The notes under the pieces are model-generated. The model did no database searches. It saw only the letters and a list, made by a program, of their open reading frames with translations, and had not been told where the DNA came from. DNA of 64,000 bases, taken from positions 186,001 to 250,000 of the forward strand of contig AMFN01000005.1 of NCBI GenBank assembly GCA_000302695.1, read 5' to 3'. Made by a program: the position numbers and the translations under genes. This stretch comes from Enterobacteriaceae bacterium LSJC7. GTDB taxonomy: Bacteria; Pseudomonadota; Gammaproteobacteria; Enterobacterales; Enterobacteriaceae. This document shows positions 24,664 through 33,509 of this stretch, one piece after another. Position 1 is the first letter of the stretch; the number at the start of each line of letters is the position of its first letter.

Positions 24664-25878
24664 TTAACCGGCGTCGCGCTCAGACATCACCATGCCAATG
24701 ATGGAGCCATCAACGCCCAGTCCCACTTTCAAAAGGTGTTTTTTATCGTGCTTTACCACGCCCTGGTTGAGCAGCACATGCGCCGCAATATTGTCCCTTA
24801 TTGCCACAGCGCTGGTGGGCGACAGCAGTTCCTTATGGCGCAACGCATGATGACCAATAATGACATCCACCACGCCTGAGCCGGTGGGGGTATAACCAAT
24901 CTGGCCTTTGTAGGCCAGCACTGGCACCACCTGCTCGCCCAGCAGCGAGAGAATAGCCTGTGCCTCGGCCTTGTCGCTTGCCTGCGACCCGTTGGCGTGG
25001 GGAATAATGGCGCACAGCTCATCACAGGTGACATCGGCTTTCTCCAGCGCCTTATTCATCACTTTGAGTAAGCTCGCGCTAAGCTGTGCCGCGTCATTGC
25101 TGCGCCCGGCGCTGATTTGCAGATAGGTGGAGGTAAGCGCAATGCCGCCCTTCACCTGGCGCGCCTCGCGGTGGCGTTCGCTTTCCAGCAGCAGCGCGCT
25201 GAACCCTTCGGCAAACAGCACACTTTTACTCCCTTCACCGAAGGGCTGCACAATATCGCCATCAAGCATCGACTGGCTTTCAAGGAAGTACATGTCCTGG
25301 GTTTTAATCTGCGAGCAGTTAATGACCAGCACCAGGTCCACGCCGCCGGTACTGATGGCCTGGCACCCAAGATGAACCGCCGACAGCGATGAGTTGCTGG
25401 TGCAGTGCATGTTGGGCGGCAGGTATTTCAGGGCAAAACGCGTTGCAATGGCGCAGGCCAGCTTGTCCTGCGACATTTTCGAGACATGCAGCCCCTGCAC
25501 CGACTTCGTCAGCGTCACGTCTTCAATATCGTTGTGGTCGTAAAACGCCGCATAATCGATAACGTCAACCCGCGGCCCCAGCCCGGTGAGATAGACGCGA
25601 ACGTTGTCCCCGGACAGGCAATGCTCATCCAGCATTGCCTGTTTCAGCGCGCGACCAACCAACCCACAAACCACATCAAACACGCCGTCACTGTCAACCG
25701 GCACTCTGGCTGCGAATTTGTTCTCTTTTAATCCGCACCGGATAGCCGCCGCGTCAGATTCAAACCAGTACGTTTTCTTGACGCCCAGACCCTGCTTAAG
25801 GTTGTCAATTAACGCCTCGTCGTCTTCTGCAAAGGCCAGGCGCACGCTGTAGCCTGCGATAATTGTCGCGTTGCCCAC
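24664..25878 (-). CDS. degenerate beta-ketoacyl synthase
   Basis: Ketosynthase-fold protein of 404 residues starting at GTG 25878, five bases after the upstream ketosynthase stop and with AAGGG at a good distance; an in-frame TTG at 25899 is less likely. The nucleophile region reads NMHCTSNSSLSAVHLGCQAI: aligned to TACSSSL, the catalytic Cys position is Ser161 while a Cys sits two residues earlier (159). The first catalytic His is kept (PHANGS, His294), Lys324 is kept, but the second His is Tyr329 (KGQIGY). It is therefore unlikely to be a normal condensing enzyme and may act as a partner subunit or an acyltransferase. Confidence 0.85.
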   Translation of the reverse strand: MGNATIIAGYSVRLAFAEDDEALIDNLKQGLGVKKTYWFESDAAAIRCGLKENKFAARVPVDSDGVFDVVCGLVGRALKQAMLDEHCLSGDNVRVYLTGLGPRVDVIDYAAFYDHNDIEDVTLTKSVQGLHVSKMSQDKLACAIATRFALKYLPPNMHCTSNSSLSAVHLGCQAISTGGVDLVLVINCSQIKTQDMYFLESQSMLDGDIVQPFGEGSKSVLFAEGFSALLLESERHREARQVKGGIALTSTYLQISAGRSNDAAQLSASLLKVMNKALEKADVTCDELCAIIPHANGSQASDKAEAQAILSLLGEQVVPVLAYKGQIGYTPTGSGVVDVIIGHHALRHKELLSPTSAVAIRDNIAAHVLLNQGVVKHDKKHLLKVGLGVDGSIIGMVMSERDAG

Positions 25879-25882
25879 GGTA

Positions 25883-28444
25883 TTAACCCTTAATGACAAA
25901 TGCGTAGTAGTTGCCGCCTTCGGTTGCGCCTACCAGCAGCACGTTTCTGAGCGCCAGTTTCAGCGGCTCACGCACGAAGTTAATACGCGTATCGCAGAAC
26001 GCCCCGGTAAACGGAATGGCTGGCACCGCCTGCTTCTTCAGGCAGTCCACCAGCACCGCAAGGTTCATCAGGCCCGCAGACGACTCAACAAAACCGAAGA
26101 ACGCGTTGTAGTTCACCACCGGCACCTGCGGATTCCCCTGGCTAAAGGCCTGGTAAATCGCGTTCAGTTCCACCGTTGAACTGGCCTGCGCGCCGTTGCT
26201 GGTGCCGCACACCAGGTCAATGTCTTTTGCCGTCAGCCCGGCGTCGGCCAGTGCGCGCGTCATGGCCAGCGCCATTGCATCAGCTTTCTCATCCAGTGCG
26301 TTTGCATCAAAGTAGCTGTTGCTGTTGGATTTGCCGTAACCGACGATTTCCGCCTGCACGTCCACACCGCGAGCGCGCGCCGCGTCCAGGTCTTCGAGCA
26401 GCATCATGCAGGCACCTTCACCCGGTACGAAGCCTTTCGGGTTCTCGCCGTAAATCTGGTACTCGCTGGCGTCAGAGGTCATGTGGATTTTCTGCGTGAC
26501 CGCATCCATATACAGCGACATTGACGGGAAGTATTCGTCGGCACCGCCCACCAGCACCTGCGGCTGAAGCTGCTGGCGCACAATTTCGTAACCGTAGGTC
26601 AGCGCACCGAGCGCGGCGTTTTCACCGGTTGCAAGCGTTGTGGTGTAGCCCTTAATGCCTTCTGAAATACCGCAAAAGGTGGCAATGGAGTTCATCAGCG
26701 AGCCGGGGAACTCAGAGGTGCGCACTTTGCGCGGGTCTGGCTTGAGACTTTGCAGGTATTTGTAGGTGGTTTCCTGCGGGCCGCGGGACATGCCCATCAC
26801 CATACCCAACTCGTCGCCATCCTTTTTAATTTTACGCTTCGCGCCATTGAGCGCTTCAGCCAGGGCAATCAGCGCAAAGGTGCCGCCGCGGGTCGCTTTA
26901 CGCGGGTCAAAACGGCGCAGGTGCTTACGCGGCTCCAGGTTCATCACCTGGAAGGTTTTGAAGTTGGCTTCGTTTTCCGGCAGTGTCTTGTCAGTAATGG
27001 AATAGTCCTCACCGAGCAGGTCGGTGAACTGGCCAGTTTTGGTGAGCGTGTCCAGCAGTTCGTGGGCTTCTTCCAGCGTATCGTCAAAGAACGATACCGA
27101 TCCCAGTTCCACCGGCTGCGCGTTTTCCGCCCACACATGCTCAAGAATCTCGTTCAGCGTATGACCCACTGCCGACACCGCGCCCAGGCCTGAAATGGCT
27201 ACGCGCTTTGGCTCGTAGGCCGACTGCGCCACCGTACCCGGCTTCATGCTGATAACCATGGAGCAGTTGTTGCCGCCAAAGGCATAGTTGTTTTTCATGA
27301 AGACATTGACGTCTTTCTCTCTGAACTCATTCGGTACGTAGTCCAGATCGCAGTTCGGACGCGGCACACCAAACTTCAGCGTCGGCAGCAGTTTCTTCTC
27401 CGGCAGCGTCACCAGGCAGGCAATCAGCTCGACGATACCCGCCGCCCCAATGTTGTGACCAAAGAACGATTTGGTAGAGCTAACCGGTATTTCTGGCGCA
27501 TTCGGAAACACTTTTTTAACTGCCAGTGTCTCAATGCGGTCATTGGCCTCGGTACCGGTACCGTGCATGTTGACGTAGTCAATCTGCTCCGGCGTGACGC
27601 CTGCGTTCTGCATCGCTTTGGTCATGACCTGTACTGCACCGCTGGCGCGCGGGTCTGGCCCGGTTTCGTGGTAAGCATCACACGAGGTGGCGTAAGAGAG
27701 GATTTCACCGTAAATGGTGGCACCGCGAGCTACCGCGTGCTCGTACTCTTCAAGCACCACCGCGCCCGCGCCTTCACCGATAGACATGCCGGAATGGCCG
27801 GAGTACGGCGTACAGGAGTCTTCGTGCATGACGTTGAGCGCGTAGAAGCCCGCAAAGGTCGGCAGATAGATAGGCTCGGTGCCGACCGCCAGCATGGTTT
27901 TGCTTTTGCCGTTCTGAATGTAGTCAAACGCCATACCAACTGCGTTGGGGCTGGCGGTACAGGCGGTCGCGACCAGCTCAACGCCACCTTTCAGGCCCAG
28001 CAGCGTGGACACGCTGGAGCAGCAGGAGGCAAAGCCGCCGGAATACATGGCTTTTTTCAGGGAGAAATCCGCAATGCGCTGTTCAAACAGCGGCAGGAAG
28101 GCTTCAGTGCCCGCAGACGAGACGCCAACAATCATGCCGGTTTCAGTCAGACGGTCTTTATTGTTATTAAGGCCTGCCTGAATCAGCGCATCTTTGCTGA
28201 CTTTATATGCCCACAGCGCGGCATTATCGAGCGAGTCGACAATGCCGGCCGGAATATCTGAATAATCAATGTCGTGCAGCACTTCTGCGGCACGGGCGTT
28301 ATCAAACCACTGTGAGAAACGCTTGCTGTCGGTTACGCCGCAGGTTTTATTGAGCAGCGCCTGTTTGAAGCCGTCAATGTTATCGGCCAGAGATGACAGG
28401 ATCCCCATTCCGGTAATGACAACTCTTTTCCTGTTCGTCTTCAT
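25883..28444 (-). CDS. fused ketosynthase / chain-length-factor (KS-CLF) protein
   Basis: Two FabF-type domains in one 853-residue chain. Domain 1 (about 1-405) has a full catalytic triad: Cys162 in VATACTAS, His294 in MHGTGTEAND, His330 in KSFFGHNIGAAG with Lys325. Domain 2 (about 410-853) has the fold but aligns Glu608 (LATGEN) with the nucleophile, lacks both His (VCGTSNG and NAFFGFVESSAG), and so resembles the KS-beta chain-length factor of type II polyketide synthases, in which Cys is usually Gln. In such systems KS and CLF are separate genes; here they are fused. It should condense malonyl units on the cluster's ACP and set chain length. Confidence 0.93.
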   Translation of the reverse strand: MKTNRKRVVITGMGILSSLADNIDGFKQALLNKTCGVTDSKRFSQWFDNARAAEVLHDIDYSDIPAGIVDSLDNAALWAYKVSKDALIQAGLNNNKDRLTETGMIVGVSSAGTEAFLPLFEQRIADFSLKKAMYSGGFASCCSSVSTLLGLKGGVELVATACTASPNAVGMAFDYIQNGKSKTMLAVGTEPIYLPTFAGFYALNVMHEDSCTPYSGHSGMSIGEGAGAVVLEEYEHAVARGATIYGEILSYATSCDAYHETGPDPRASGAVQVMTKAMQNAGVTPEQIDYVNMHGTGTEANDRIETLAVKKVFPNAPEIPVSSTKSFFGHNIGAAGIVELIACLVTLPEKKLLPTLKFGVPRPNCDLDYVPNEFREKDVNVFMKNNYAFGGNNCSMVISMKPGTVAQSAYEPKRVAISGLGAVSAVGHTLNEILEHVWAENAQPVELGSVSFFDDTLEEAHELLDTLTKTGQFTDLLGEDYSITDKTLPENEANFKTFQVMNLEPRKHLRRFDPRKATRGGTFALIALAEALNGAKRKIKKDGDELGMVMGMSRGPQETTYKYLQSLKPDPRKVRTSEFPGSLMNSIATFCGISEGIKGYTTTLATGENAALGALTYGYEIVRQQLQPQVLVGGADEYFPSMSLYMDAVTQKIHMTSDASEYQIYGENPKGFVPGEGACMMLLEDLDAARARGVDVQAEIVGYGKSNSNSYFDANALDEKADAMALAMTRALADAGLTAKDIDLVCGTSNGAQASSTVELNAIYQAFSQGNPQVPVVNYNAFFGFVESSAGLMNLAVLVDCLKKQAVPAIPFTGAFCDTRINFVREPLKLALRNVLLVGATEGGNYYAFVIKG

Positions 28445-28469
28445 ACATTAGTCCATTAAATTGTGATGT

Positions 28470-28508
28470 CCGACGCCGGGCATTTAAGGCAATAAAATGC
28501 GGCGTCGG
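28470..28508. repeat. strong stem-loop inside the cluster, between the GcvT-like and KS-CLF genes
   Basis: CCGACGCC (28470-28477) pairs perfectly with GGCGTCGG (28501-28508), and GCATTT (28480-28485) continues the stem with AAATGC (28495-28500) after a two-base bulge. It fills the only large gap (131 nt) in the block. No T run follows on the minus strand, so it is more likely an mRNA-processing or stability element, or a REP-like palindrome, than a terminator. Confidence 0.6.
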
Positions 28509-28575
28509 CCCAGCCTGAGTCGCCTGTAGCGCAGGTTTCAGGCCGGACCAACGCGACGCGTCAACGTTCAGTGAA

Positions 28576-29736
28576 TTACAGCGCGCTCTTCGGTTTGGAG
28601 GCGTCGATATAGCTGTGTTCCGTCGGGCTCACCAGCATACTGAAGTTATACAGGAACGGGACGTTGTGGGTTTTTGCCGCTACCGTGCCGCTGCCGGTCT
28701 GGATGTCAAAGCCTGCGATATCGGAATACGCGTATTCGCTATCGACCAGCGCCAGCGCAATCCAGGACTGGCGCGCCGGGGAGTAGACGCCTTTGACAAT
28801 CACGCCCACGTCTTCGCCATTCACCTGGACTTTGTCGTTGCTGGCAATCCCGGCACAGTCGCCCACCGGTACAATGCCGACCAGCTTGCGCTCAACGCCG
28901 TCATTTGACTGCGCTTCTACCGCCTCTTTACCCACAAAATCTTCTTTGTCGTACTGCACGGCCCACTGCATCTGCAACTCAACCGGGCTGCGCGAGTAAC
29001 CGTCATAAATCGCCGCTTCCCAGCACGGGTTTTCCACACGCACGGTTTTCTGGTAATCAAGACCACCGGTTTTGAGATTGAACTTCTCGCCGCACTCAAG
29101 CAGTTGTGCCCAGGTGTCTGCCAGCTTGTCCTGCTCGCCAATAAGCAGATAGCCGAACTCGCCGTGCTTGCCACAGCGAAACGCCATCAGGCCGTCGTCG
29201 GTGTTCATGTATTCGTGATAAGGCAGGCCGATGATGTCAAAGCCGTAAATTTCAGACAGCACTTCCCAGGCGTACGGGCCTTCAAGGAGCAGCGCGCCCC
29301 AGTTCTCGCTGTCCATCGCGTTGATTTCCGGCGTTTCCTGGATATCCAGCTCGTCGGCTTTTTCCAGCAGGCTGTTCAGACGCTCAATAATGTCCACAGC
29401 AGACAGGTTTTCAGACAGGATGTAGTAGCCTTCGTCGGTACACAGGACGTACACATCGCCCCAGACCGTGCCATCGTCGTTGAGCACCAGCGAGTACATG
29501 CCCTGCTCGTCGCGGATGATGGACACATCGGCGGAGCACAGGTGGTTCACCAGCGCCCAGGCGTCATCGCCCATCACGCTCACAATCGACATGTGGGAGC
29601 TGTCGACCAGCAGCGCGTTTTCACGCACGGCTTTGTATTCAACATCCGGGGCATTGTAAGAAGACGGGACGGTCTTACCGTTGTAGATGCCCATCGTTGC
29701 GTTATTAGCTGTATGTAACTTATTAAGCGCGCTCAT
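28576..29736 (-). CDS. GcvT/YgfZ-fold folate-binding protein
   Basis: Product of 386 residues with the aminomethyltransferase (glycine-cleavage T-protein) fold. Features include VDSSHMSIVSVMGDDAWALVNHL near the N-terminus, a central GKHGEFGYLLIGEQDKLADTW, GLDYQKTVRVENPCWEA and FVGKEAVEAQ, with the C-terminal beta-barrel GIASNDKVQVNGEDVGVIVKG. Such proteins bind tetrahydrofolate and move one-carbon units. Here the P, H and L proteins of glycine cleavage are absent and the gene sits between ACP and ketosynthase, so a dedicated role (for example demethylation or a folate-linked step on the product) is plausible but unproven. Confidence 0.85.
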   Translation of the reverse strand: MSALNKLHTANNATMGIYNGKTVPSSYNAPDVEYKAVRENALLVDSSHMSIVSVMGDDAWALVNHLCSADVSIIRDEQGMYSLVLNDDGTVWGDVYVLCTDEGYYILSENLSAVDIIERLNSLLEKADELDIQETPEINAMDSENWGALLLEGPYAWEVLSEIYGFDIIGLPYHEYMNTDDGLMAFRCGKHGEFGYLLIGEQDKLADTWAQLLECGEKFNLKTGGLDYQKTVRVENPCWEAAIYDGYSRSPVELQMQWAVQYDKEDFVGKEAVEAQSNDGVERKLVGIVPVGDCAGIASNDKVQVNGEDVGVIVKGVYSPARQSWIALALVDSEYAYSDIAGFDIQTGSGTVAAKTHNVPFLYNFSMLVSPTEHSYIDASKPKSAL

Positions 29737-29768
29737 AATCAGAACCCTTTACACCGTAGATTAAAGAA

Positions 29769-30053
29769 TTAATGTTTCTTTTTGTTTTTAATCACAAAAG
29801 ACGCCAGGTTGTTGATGCTTCTCATATAAGAAGGATCGTCGCTTTCGCTAACCTGAATGCCGAACACTTTATCCAGCAGCACCAGAATTTCGGTGGCGTC
29901 AACGGAGTCCAGCTTCAGACCGTTACCAAACAGCGCGGTATCGTCATCAATCTGGGATTCATCTTTCTGAATATTCAAACGCTGAATAATCTCGGTTTTG
30001 ATGGTGTATAAAACCGCTTTGCGTTCTTCAATGTTCTCTTTAATCGTGTTCAT
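29769..30053 (-). CDS. acyl carrier protein of the cluster
   Basis: Product of 94 residues. The phosphopantetheine attachment site is Ser50 in GLKLDSVDATEIL, a variant of the usual DSL motif, within an acidic helical protein typical of ACPs. The long N-terminal extension and a Lys-rich end (VIKNKKKH) differ from housekeeping AcpP. With its own AcpS 1.4 kb upstream, it is likely modified by that dedicated transferase and carries the growing chain between KS-CLF, reductase and dehydratase. Confidence 0.93.
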   Translation of the reverse strand: MNTIKENIEERKAVLYTIKTEIIQRLNIQKDESQIDDDTALFGNGLKLDSVDATEILVLLDKVFGIQVSESDDPSYMRSINNLASFVIKNKKKH

Positions 30054-30074
30054 GTGGTCACTCCATGTGTGTTG

Positions 30075-30623
30075 TTATTTGACTTCGCGGAAGTTAATAA
30101 TCGTGCCCTGGCTGATCAATTTCTTACCTACGTGCGCGGAAACCGAATAATGTTTGAACCCGTTGCTGTCAGAAAACGCCAGCTTGCTGACCACTTCAAT
30201 CGTATCCCCTGGATAGGCGATATCTTTAAACTTCAGGTTCTGCGCCGCCAGCACACCACGCACCTGAGAGCGGCGGGTGCGGATAATCTGGCGCATGTTT
30301 TCATCGCCCACGCGGGCGTGAATATCACGTAGTGTTTTCAGCTCTTCGCCATGTTGCGCTTTCCAGATATCGCAGATATCGCAAAGAAATGAAAAATACT
30401 CGCTGGCCTGACCAAAAATCTCGGAAATAATCACGCCCGGCATAATCGGGTCTTCCGGGAAATGGCCCAGCAGATAAGGCTCGTTATAAGTCACATGCTT
30501 AATCACCTGCACATAACCGTTATCGCCGTATTTAAAATCATCAATCCGGTCAACCATAATCAGCGGCTGGCGCCAGCCGCCCATTTCCAGAAAGACTTTT
30601 GAGGGGAGTGCGTATTTAGCCAT
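30075..30623 (-). CDS. FabZ-like 3-hydroxyacyl-ACP dehydratase
   Basis: Hot-dog fold dehydratase of 182 residues. The catalytic signature LLGHFPEDPIMPGVIISEIFGQAS carries His54 and Glu68, as in FabZ/FabA. It is longer than FabZ (about 150) because of an insertion around CDICDIWKAQHGEELKTLRDI. It removes water from the 3-hydroxyacyl intermediate to give a trans-2-enoyl chain. It starts three bases after the FabG-like stop, consistent with coupled translation. No enoyl reductase gene is present in the cluster. Confidence 0.92.
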   Translation of the reverse strand: MAKYALPSKVFLEMGGWRQPLIMVDRIDDFKYGDNGYVQVIKHVTYNEPYLLGHFPEDPIMPGVIISEIFGQASEYFSFLCDICDIWKAQHGEELKTLRDIHARVGDENMRQIIRTRRSQVRGVLAAQNLKFKDIAYPGDTIEVVSKLAFSDSNGFKHYSVSAHVGKKLISQGTIINFREVK

Positions 30624-30626
30624 AAA

Positions 30627-31382
30627 TCACCGCATCACCAGGCCGCCATCGATAACGATGGTCTGACCCACAATATAGCTGGAAGCCGAAGAGCTCAGAT
30701 ACACAATGGTATTGGCCACTTCATCGCACTTACCCAGACGCTTAAGCGGAATGGAGTTCGTCACATCGCGCACCACGGTGCGGGAGACTTTCTTCACCAT
30801 TTTGGACTCGATCATGCCCGGTGCGACCGCGTTAACGCGCACGCCGCGTGGCGCAAGCTCGGCGGCCAGCGTACGGGTAAACCCGAGCAGCGCGCCTTTT
30901 GAGGCGCTGTAGTTGCTCTGGCCCACGCTGGGAATAATGGCCGCGATGGAGGCAACGTTAACAATCGCCGCGCTGTCAGAGGAGCGCAGCAGCATCAGCG
31001 CTTCTTTGGTGAGCATAAAGGTGCTCAGCAGGTTGGTGTCGATAACGGTGCTGAAATCCTCAAGGCTCATGGCCGCGAACAGGCTGTCGCGCACAATACC
31101 GGCGTTGTTCACCAGCACATCCAGTTTCTTCACCTTTTCCGTCAGATGCTGGCACAGAGCGATGACTGCCTCTTTATCGGCCAGATTGCACTGTAAAATA
31201 TGCAAGTTTTCGCCCTGCGGGTGGCTGCTTTTAAGCGTGTCGAGGTCGCTGGCATTTGAATGGTAAAGCGCGTAAACGCGGCAATGTTGTTCCAGGAATT
31301 TTGCGCAAATCGCTAACCCGATATCACCGCTGGCACCGGTAACCAGGACATCCTTGTTATTGAGATCGTTATATTTATACAT
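30627..31382 (-). CDS. FabG-like 3-oxoacyl-ACP reductase
   Basis: Short-chain dehydrogenase of 251 residues. The NADPH-binding motif TGASGDIG, the NNAG motif, and the catalytic Ser145, Tyr158 and Lys162 (NYSASKGALLGFTR) are all intact. It reduces the beta-keto group formed by the ketosynthase. The C-terminal GQTIVIDGGLVMR is typical of FabG. It lies between AcpS and the dehydratase with short gaps. Confidence 0.95.
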   Translation of the reverse strand: MYKYNDLNNKDVLVTGASGDIGLAICAKFLEQHCRVYALYHSNASDLDTLKSSHPQGENLHILQCNLADKEAVIALCQHLTEKVKKLDVLVNNAGIVRDSLFAAMSLEDFSTVIDTNLLSTFMLTKEALMLLRSSDSAAIVNVASIAAIIPSVGQSNYSASKGALLGFTRTLAAELAPRGVRVNAVAPGMIESKMVKKVSRTVVRDVTNSIPLKRLGKCDEVANTIVYLSSSASSYIVGQTIVIDGGLVMR

Positions 31383-31405
31383 ATTTCCGCCCTACTCCGT
31401 TAAAG

Positions 31406-31780
31406 TTAAGAAATAATCGCAACGGCCACCGCATGGGTCCGACAATGGGAAATACTCAGCGCAATTTGAGTGATATTTTTCTGCACCATTATTTCTTTGA
31501 GTTTCCCTGTTAACAGGAATCGCGGACAGCCATACTCGTCGTGTTCGACTTCAGCGTCATGGAACTGGATGCCATTGCGAAACCCTAATCCCACCGCTTT
31601 TACCACCGACTCTTTGGCCGCCCAAAATCCAGATGCGCGTTCATAATTAATGTCATCCGGATTAATTTTAAGGATTTCCTGGCAGGTAAATACGCGCTGC
31701 AAAAAGTCCATTCCGCCGCGCTGTATCGCATTTTTTATCCGCTCTACTTCTACAATATCGGTTCCAACAAACATCATCAT
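31406..31780 (-). CDS. AcpS-type phosphopantetheinyl transferase
   Basis: Holo-ACP synthase family protein of up to 124 residues. Motifs MFVGTDIVEVERIKNAI and FWAAKESVVKAVGLGF carry the Mg2+-binding Asp and Glu of AcpS. Three ATG codons occur in a row; the third (31774) has the best spacing from AGGG and gives 122 residues. It should transfer phosphopantetheine from CoA to Ser50 of the cluster ACP. The housekeeping acpS lies elsewhere in enterobacteria, and acpT, the usual gene after yhhT in E. coli, is absent in this window. Confidence 0.93.
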   Translation of the reverse strand: MMMFVGTDIVEVERIKNAIQRGGMDFLQRVFTCQEILKINPDDINYERASGFWAAKESVVKAVGLGFRNGIQFHDAEVEHDEYGCPRFLLTGKLKEIMVQKNITQIALSISHCRTHAVAVAIIS

Positions 31781-31789
31781 CCCTGAACA

Positions 31790-33448
31790 TCAAAGTTGAT
31801 ACGACACATTAAAGTTCACGTTGAGTTTATCCACATCCATGGCACCAGGATAAATCAGCGGCGCAGAAACAGAGAAGTCATACCCCAGCGTGTTGATATT
31901 ACCTTTAAGGCCGGTGGCCGCTCCCATAAGTTGCTTACCGTTATAGTTGCCTGACTGTGTTAGCTCACCCCAGATTTGCCCGTAATCCATACCGACATAC
32001 CACTCAACGCCTTTAAAGCCGGTAATGAAATTAATATTATTCTGGGCATAAAAACCCTTATTACCGTAAAGACCACTGCTGTTCTCAAACCCTCTGACGT
32101 TCCAGCGACTACCAATAAAATACTGGTCCTGTAGCGTCAGCGCTCCGGGTGAATATTGCGCATTAAATTTTAAATCGTAATAAGCGTCAACCACTTTAAC
32201 ATTTAATAATTTTGTATAATTAACATCCAGGTTAAAAATGTGACTTTGCTTGCTGACATCTCCGGTTTGCATATCGGACGTTGCTTTGGCACCAAACCAC
32301 GGCACAAAGCGCTGGTACGACAGCGTGCTATCCAGCAAGGCGCCGGTAAAATTTTGTTTGTAGTTCAGAGCAAAGCGCAGATTGGTCATGTTCCTTTTTT
32401 GCAGCTCAAGCTCCACGTCGTTGATGTGGTAATCAACGTTGCGTTTAATCAGTTCTGCGCTGGCGGCAATTTTTCTGACCTGGTCACGGAACAGCACGCG
32501 CGTGCCTTTCAGACTGAAGTATTCACTTTTACCAATATATTTCAGGCCCAGACTTCTTTCGCCTACCGCCTGCCTGGACTCGCTGTTGCTGTAAAAGACT
32601 TCATAGTCCCAGTAGCCAAATGGCAGCGAGTAATAAGAACTAAAGCTTTTATAACCACCGTTAACGTGCTCGACGTTTTTAGAACCCGAGACATAAAACA
32701 CATCGTTCATTTTCGCCAGGTTATACAAATAGCCTGCGCCACCGGCCAGGCGCTTCCCTGTTGCTTCGTCGCCCCAGTTATTGACCCATGCGCGAACGTT
32801 CCAGTTCTTTTTACGCCCGGTGCTGATAACAATATTGCTATAACCTTCCTGGCTTGCTGGCTCAATGCCGATTTTTACATCCAGCCCAGGCACTTTTTGC
32901 AATACCTCAAGCCCCTGCTCCAGGTCGCGAATATTGAGTATTTCGCCGCTTTTAAACGGCAATATCCAGTCGCGCACGTCATTATTAGCGATAATAATCC
33001 GCTCAACACGCCCCGGCACCACTGACAGTAAGAGTTTTTTGGTCGATAAATCCTGGTCTGGAATCATCACCCGGGTGGTCACGTAGCCGGCATTAATATA
33101 ATGGTCCTGGATGTTTGTGGACAGAACCTCAATACCTTTGACGCCCAGGCATTGCCCGGCAATGGTTGATTTTATTTTTTTAAGCCCGGCATCATTAAGG
33201 AAATCGTTTTCCAGCACCAGCTCATTGAGCGTGATGCAATTTTCTTCCACCGGCAGCTCACTGCCCGTTAACGCCTTATTTTCCACGCTGGAATAGACGT
33301 CTTTTTTTACTACCCGGTTTTCCTGGCGAGTGCTTTTATCAATATCGTCCTGCGCGCGGATAAATCGGTCTAAGTTAACCTCAGCCACGGCCTGAAAATG
33401 ACAACCAAAGGCAAGACAAAGCACGAGTAATTTTATTCTGCTATTCAT
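31790..33448 (-). CDS. TpsB two-partner secretion transporter (FhaC/ShlB family)
   Basis: Outer-membrane Omp85-superfamily transporter of 552 residues that exports the TpsA encoded just upstream. It has a signal peptide (MNSRIKLLVLCLAFGCHFQAVAE), two POTRA domains (CLGVKGIEVLS..., then KLLLSVVPGRVERIIIANND and ILNIRDLEQGLEVLQKVPGLDVKIGIEPA), and a C-terminal barrel with the conserved WNVRGFENSSGLYGNKGFY loop-6 motif and a last strand KLNVNFNVSYQL. The match to ShlB/HecB is clear. It is 62 nt from the tpsA stop and nine bases from the acpS gene. Confidence 0.95.
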   Translation of the reverse strand: MNSRIKLLVLCLAFGCHFQAVAEVNLDRFIRAQDDIDKSTRQENRVVKKDVYSSVENKALTGSELPVEENCITLNELVLENDFLNDAGLKKIKSTIAGQCLGVKGIEVLSTNIQDHYINAGYVTTRVMIPDQDLSTKKLLLSVVPGRVERIIIANNDVRDWILPFKSGEILNIRDLEQGLEVLQKVPGLDVKIGIEPASQEGYSNIVISTGRKKNWNVRAWVNNWGDEATGKRLAGGAGYLYNLAKMNDVFYVSGSKNVEHVNGGYKSFSSYYSLPFGYWDYEVFYSNSESRQAVGERSLGLKYIGKSEYFSLKGTRVLFRDQVRKIAASAELIKRNVDYHINDVELELQKRNMTNLRFALNYKQNFTGALLDSTLSYQRFVPWFGAKATSDMQTGDVSKQSHIFNLDVNYTKLLNVKVVDAYYDLKFNAQYSPGALTLQDQYFIGSRWNVRGFENSSGLYGNKGFYAQNNINFITGFKGVEWYVGMDYGQIWGELTQSGNYNGKQLMGAATGLKGNINTLGYDFSVSAPLIYPGAMDVDKLNVNFNVSYQL

Positions 33449-33509
33449 AGTGTGGTTTTCAGGGTTAAGAAAAGCAGCAGCTACGCTGCTGCTTTAGATT
33501 TAACAGTGA

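Noticed and set aside
27455-28261. 268-codon open frame opposite the KS-CLF gene
   Set aside because: Antisense shadow; the KS-CLF frame has intact catalytic motifs.
28470-28508. Stem-loop considered as an operon-internal terminator
   Set aside because: No T run follows on the coding strand and the downstream KS-CLF gene has no separate obvious promoter.
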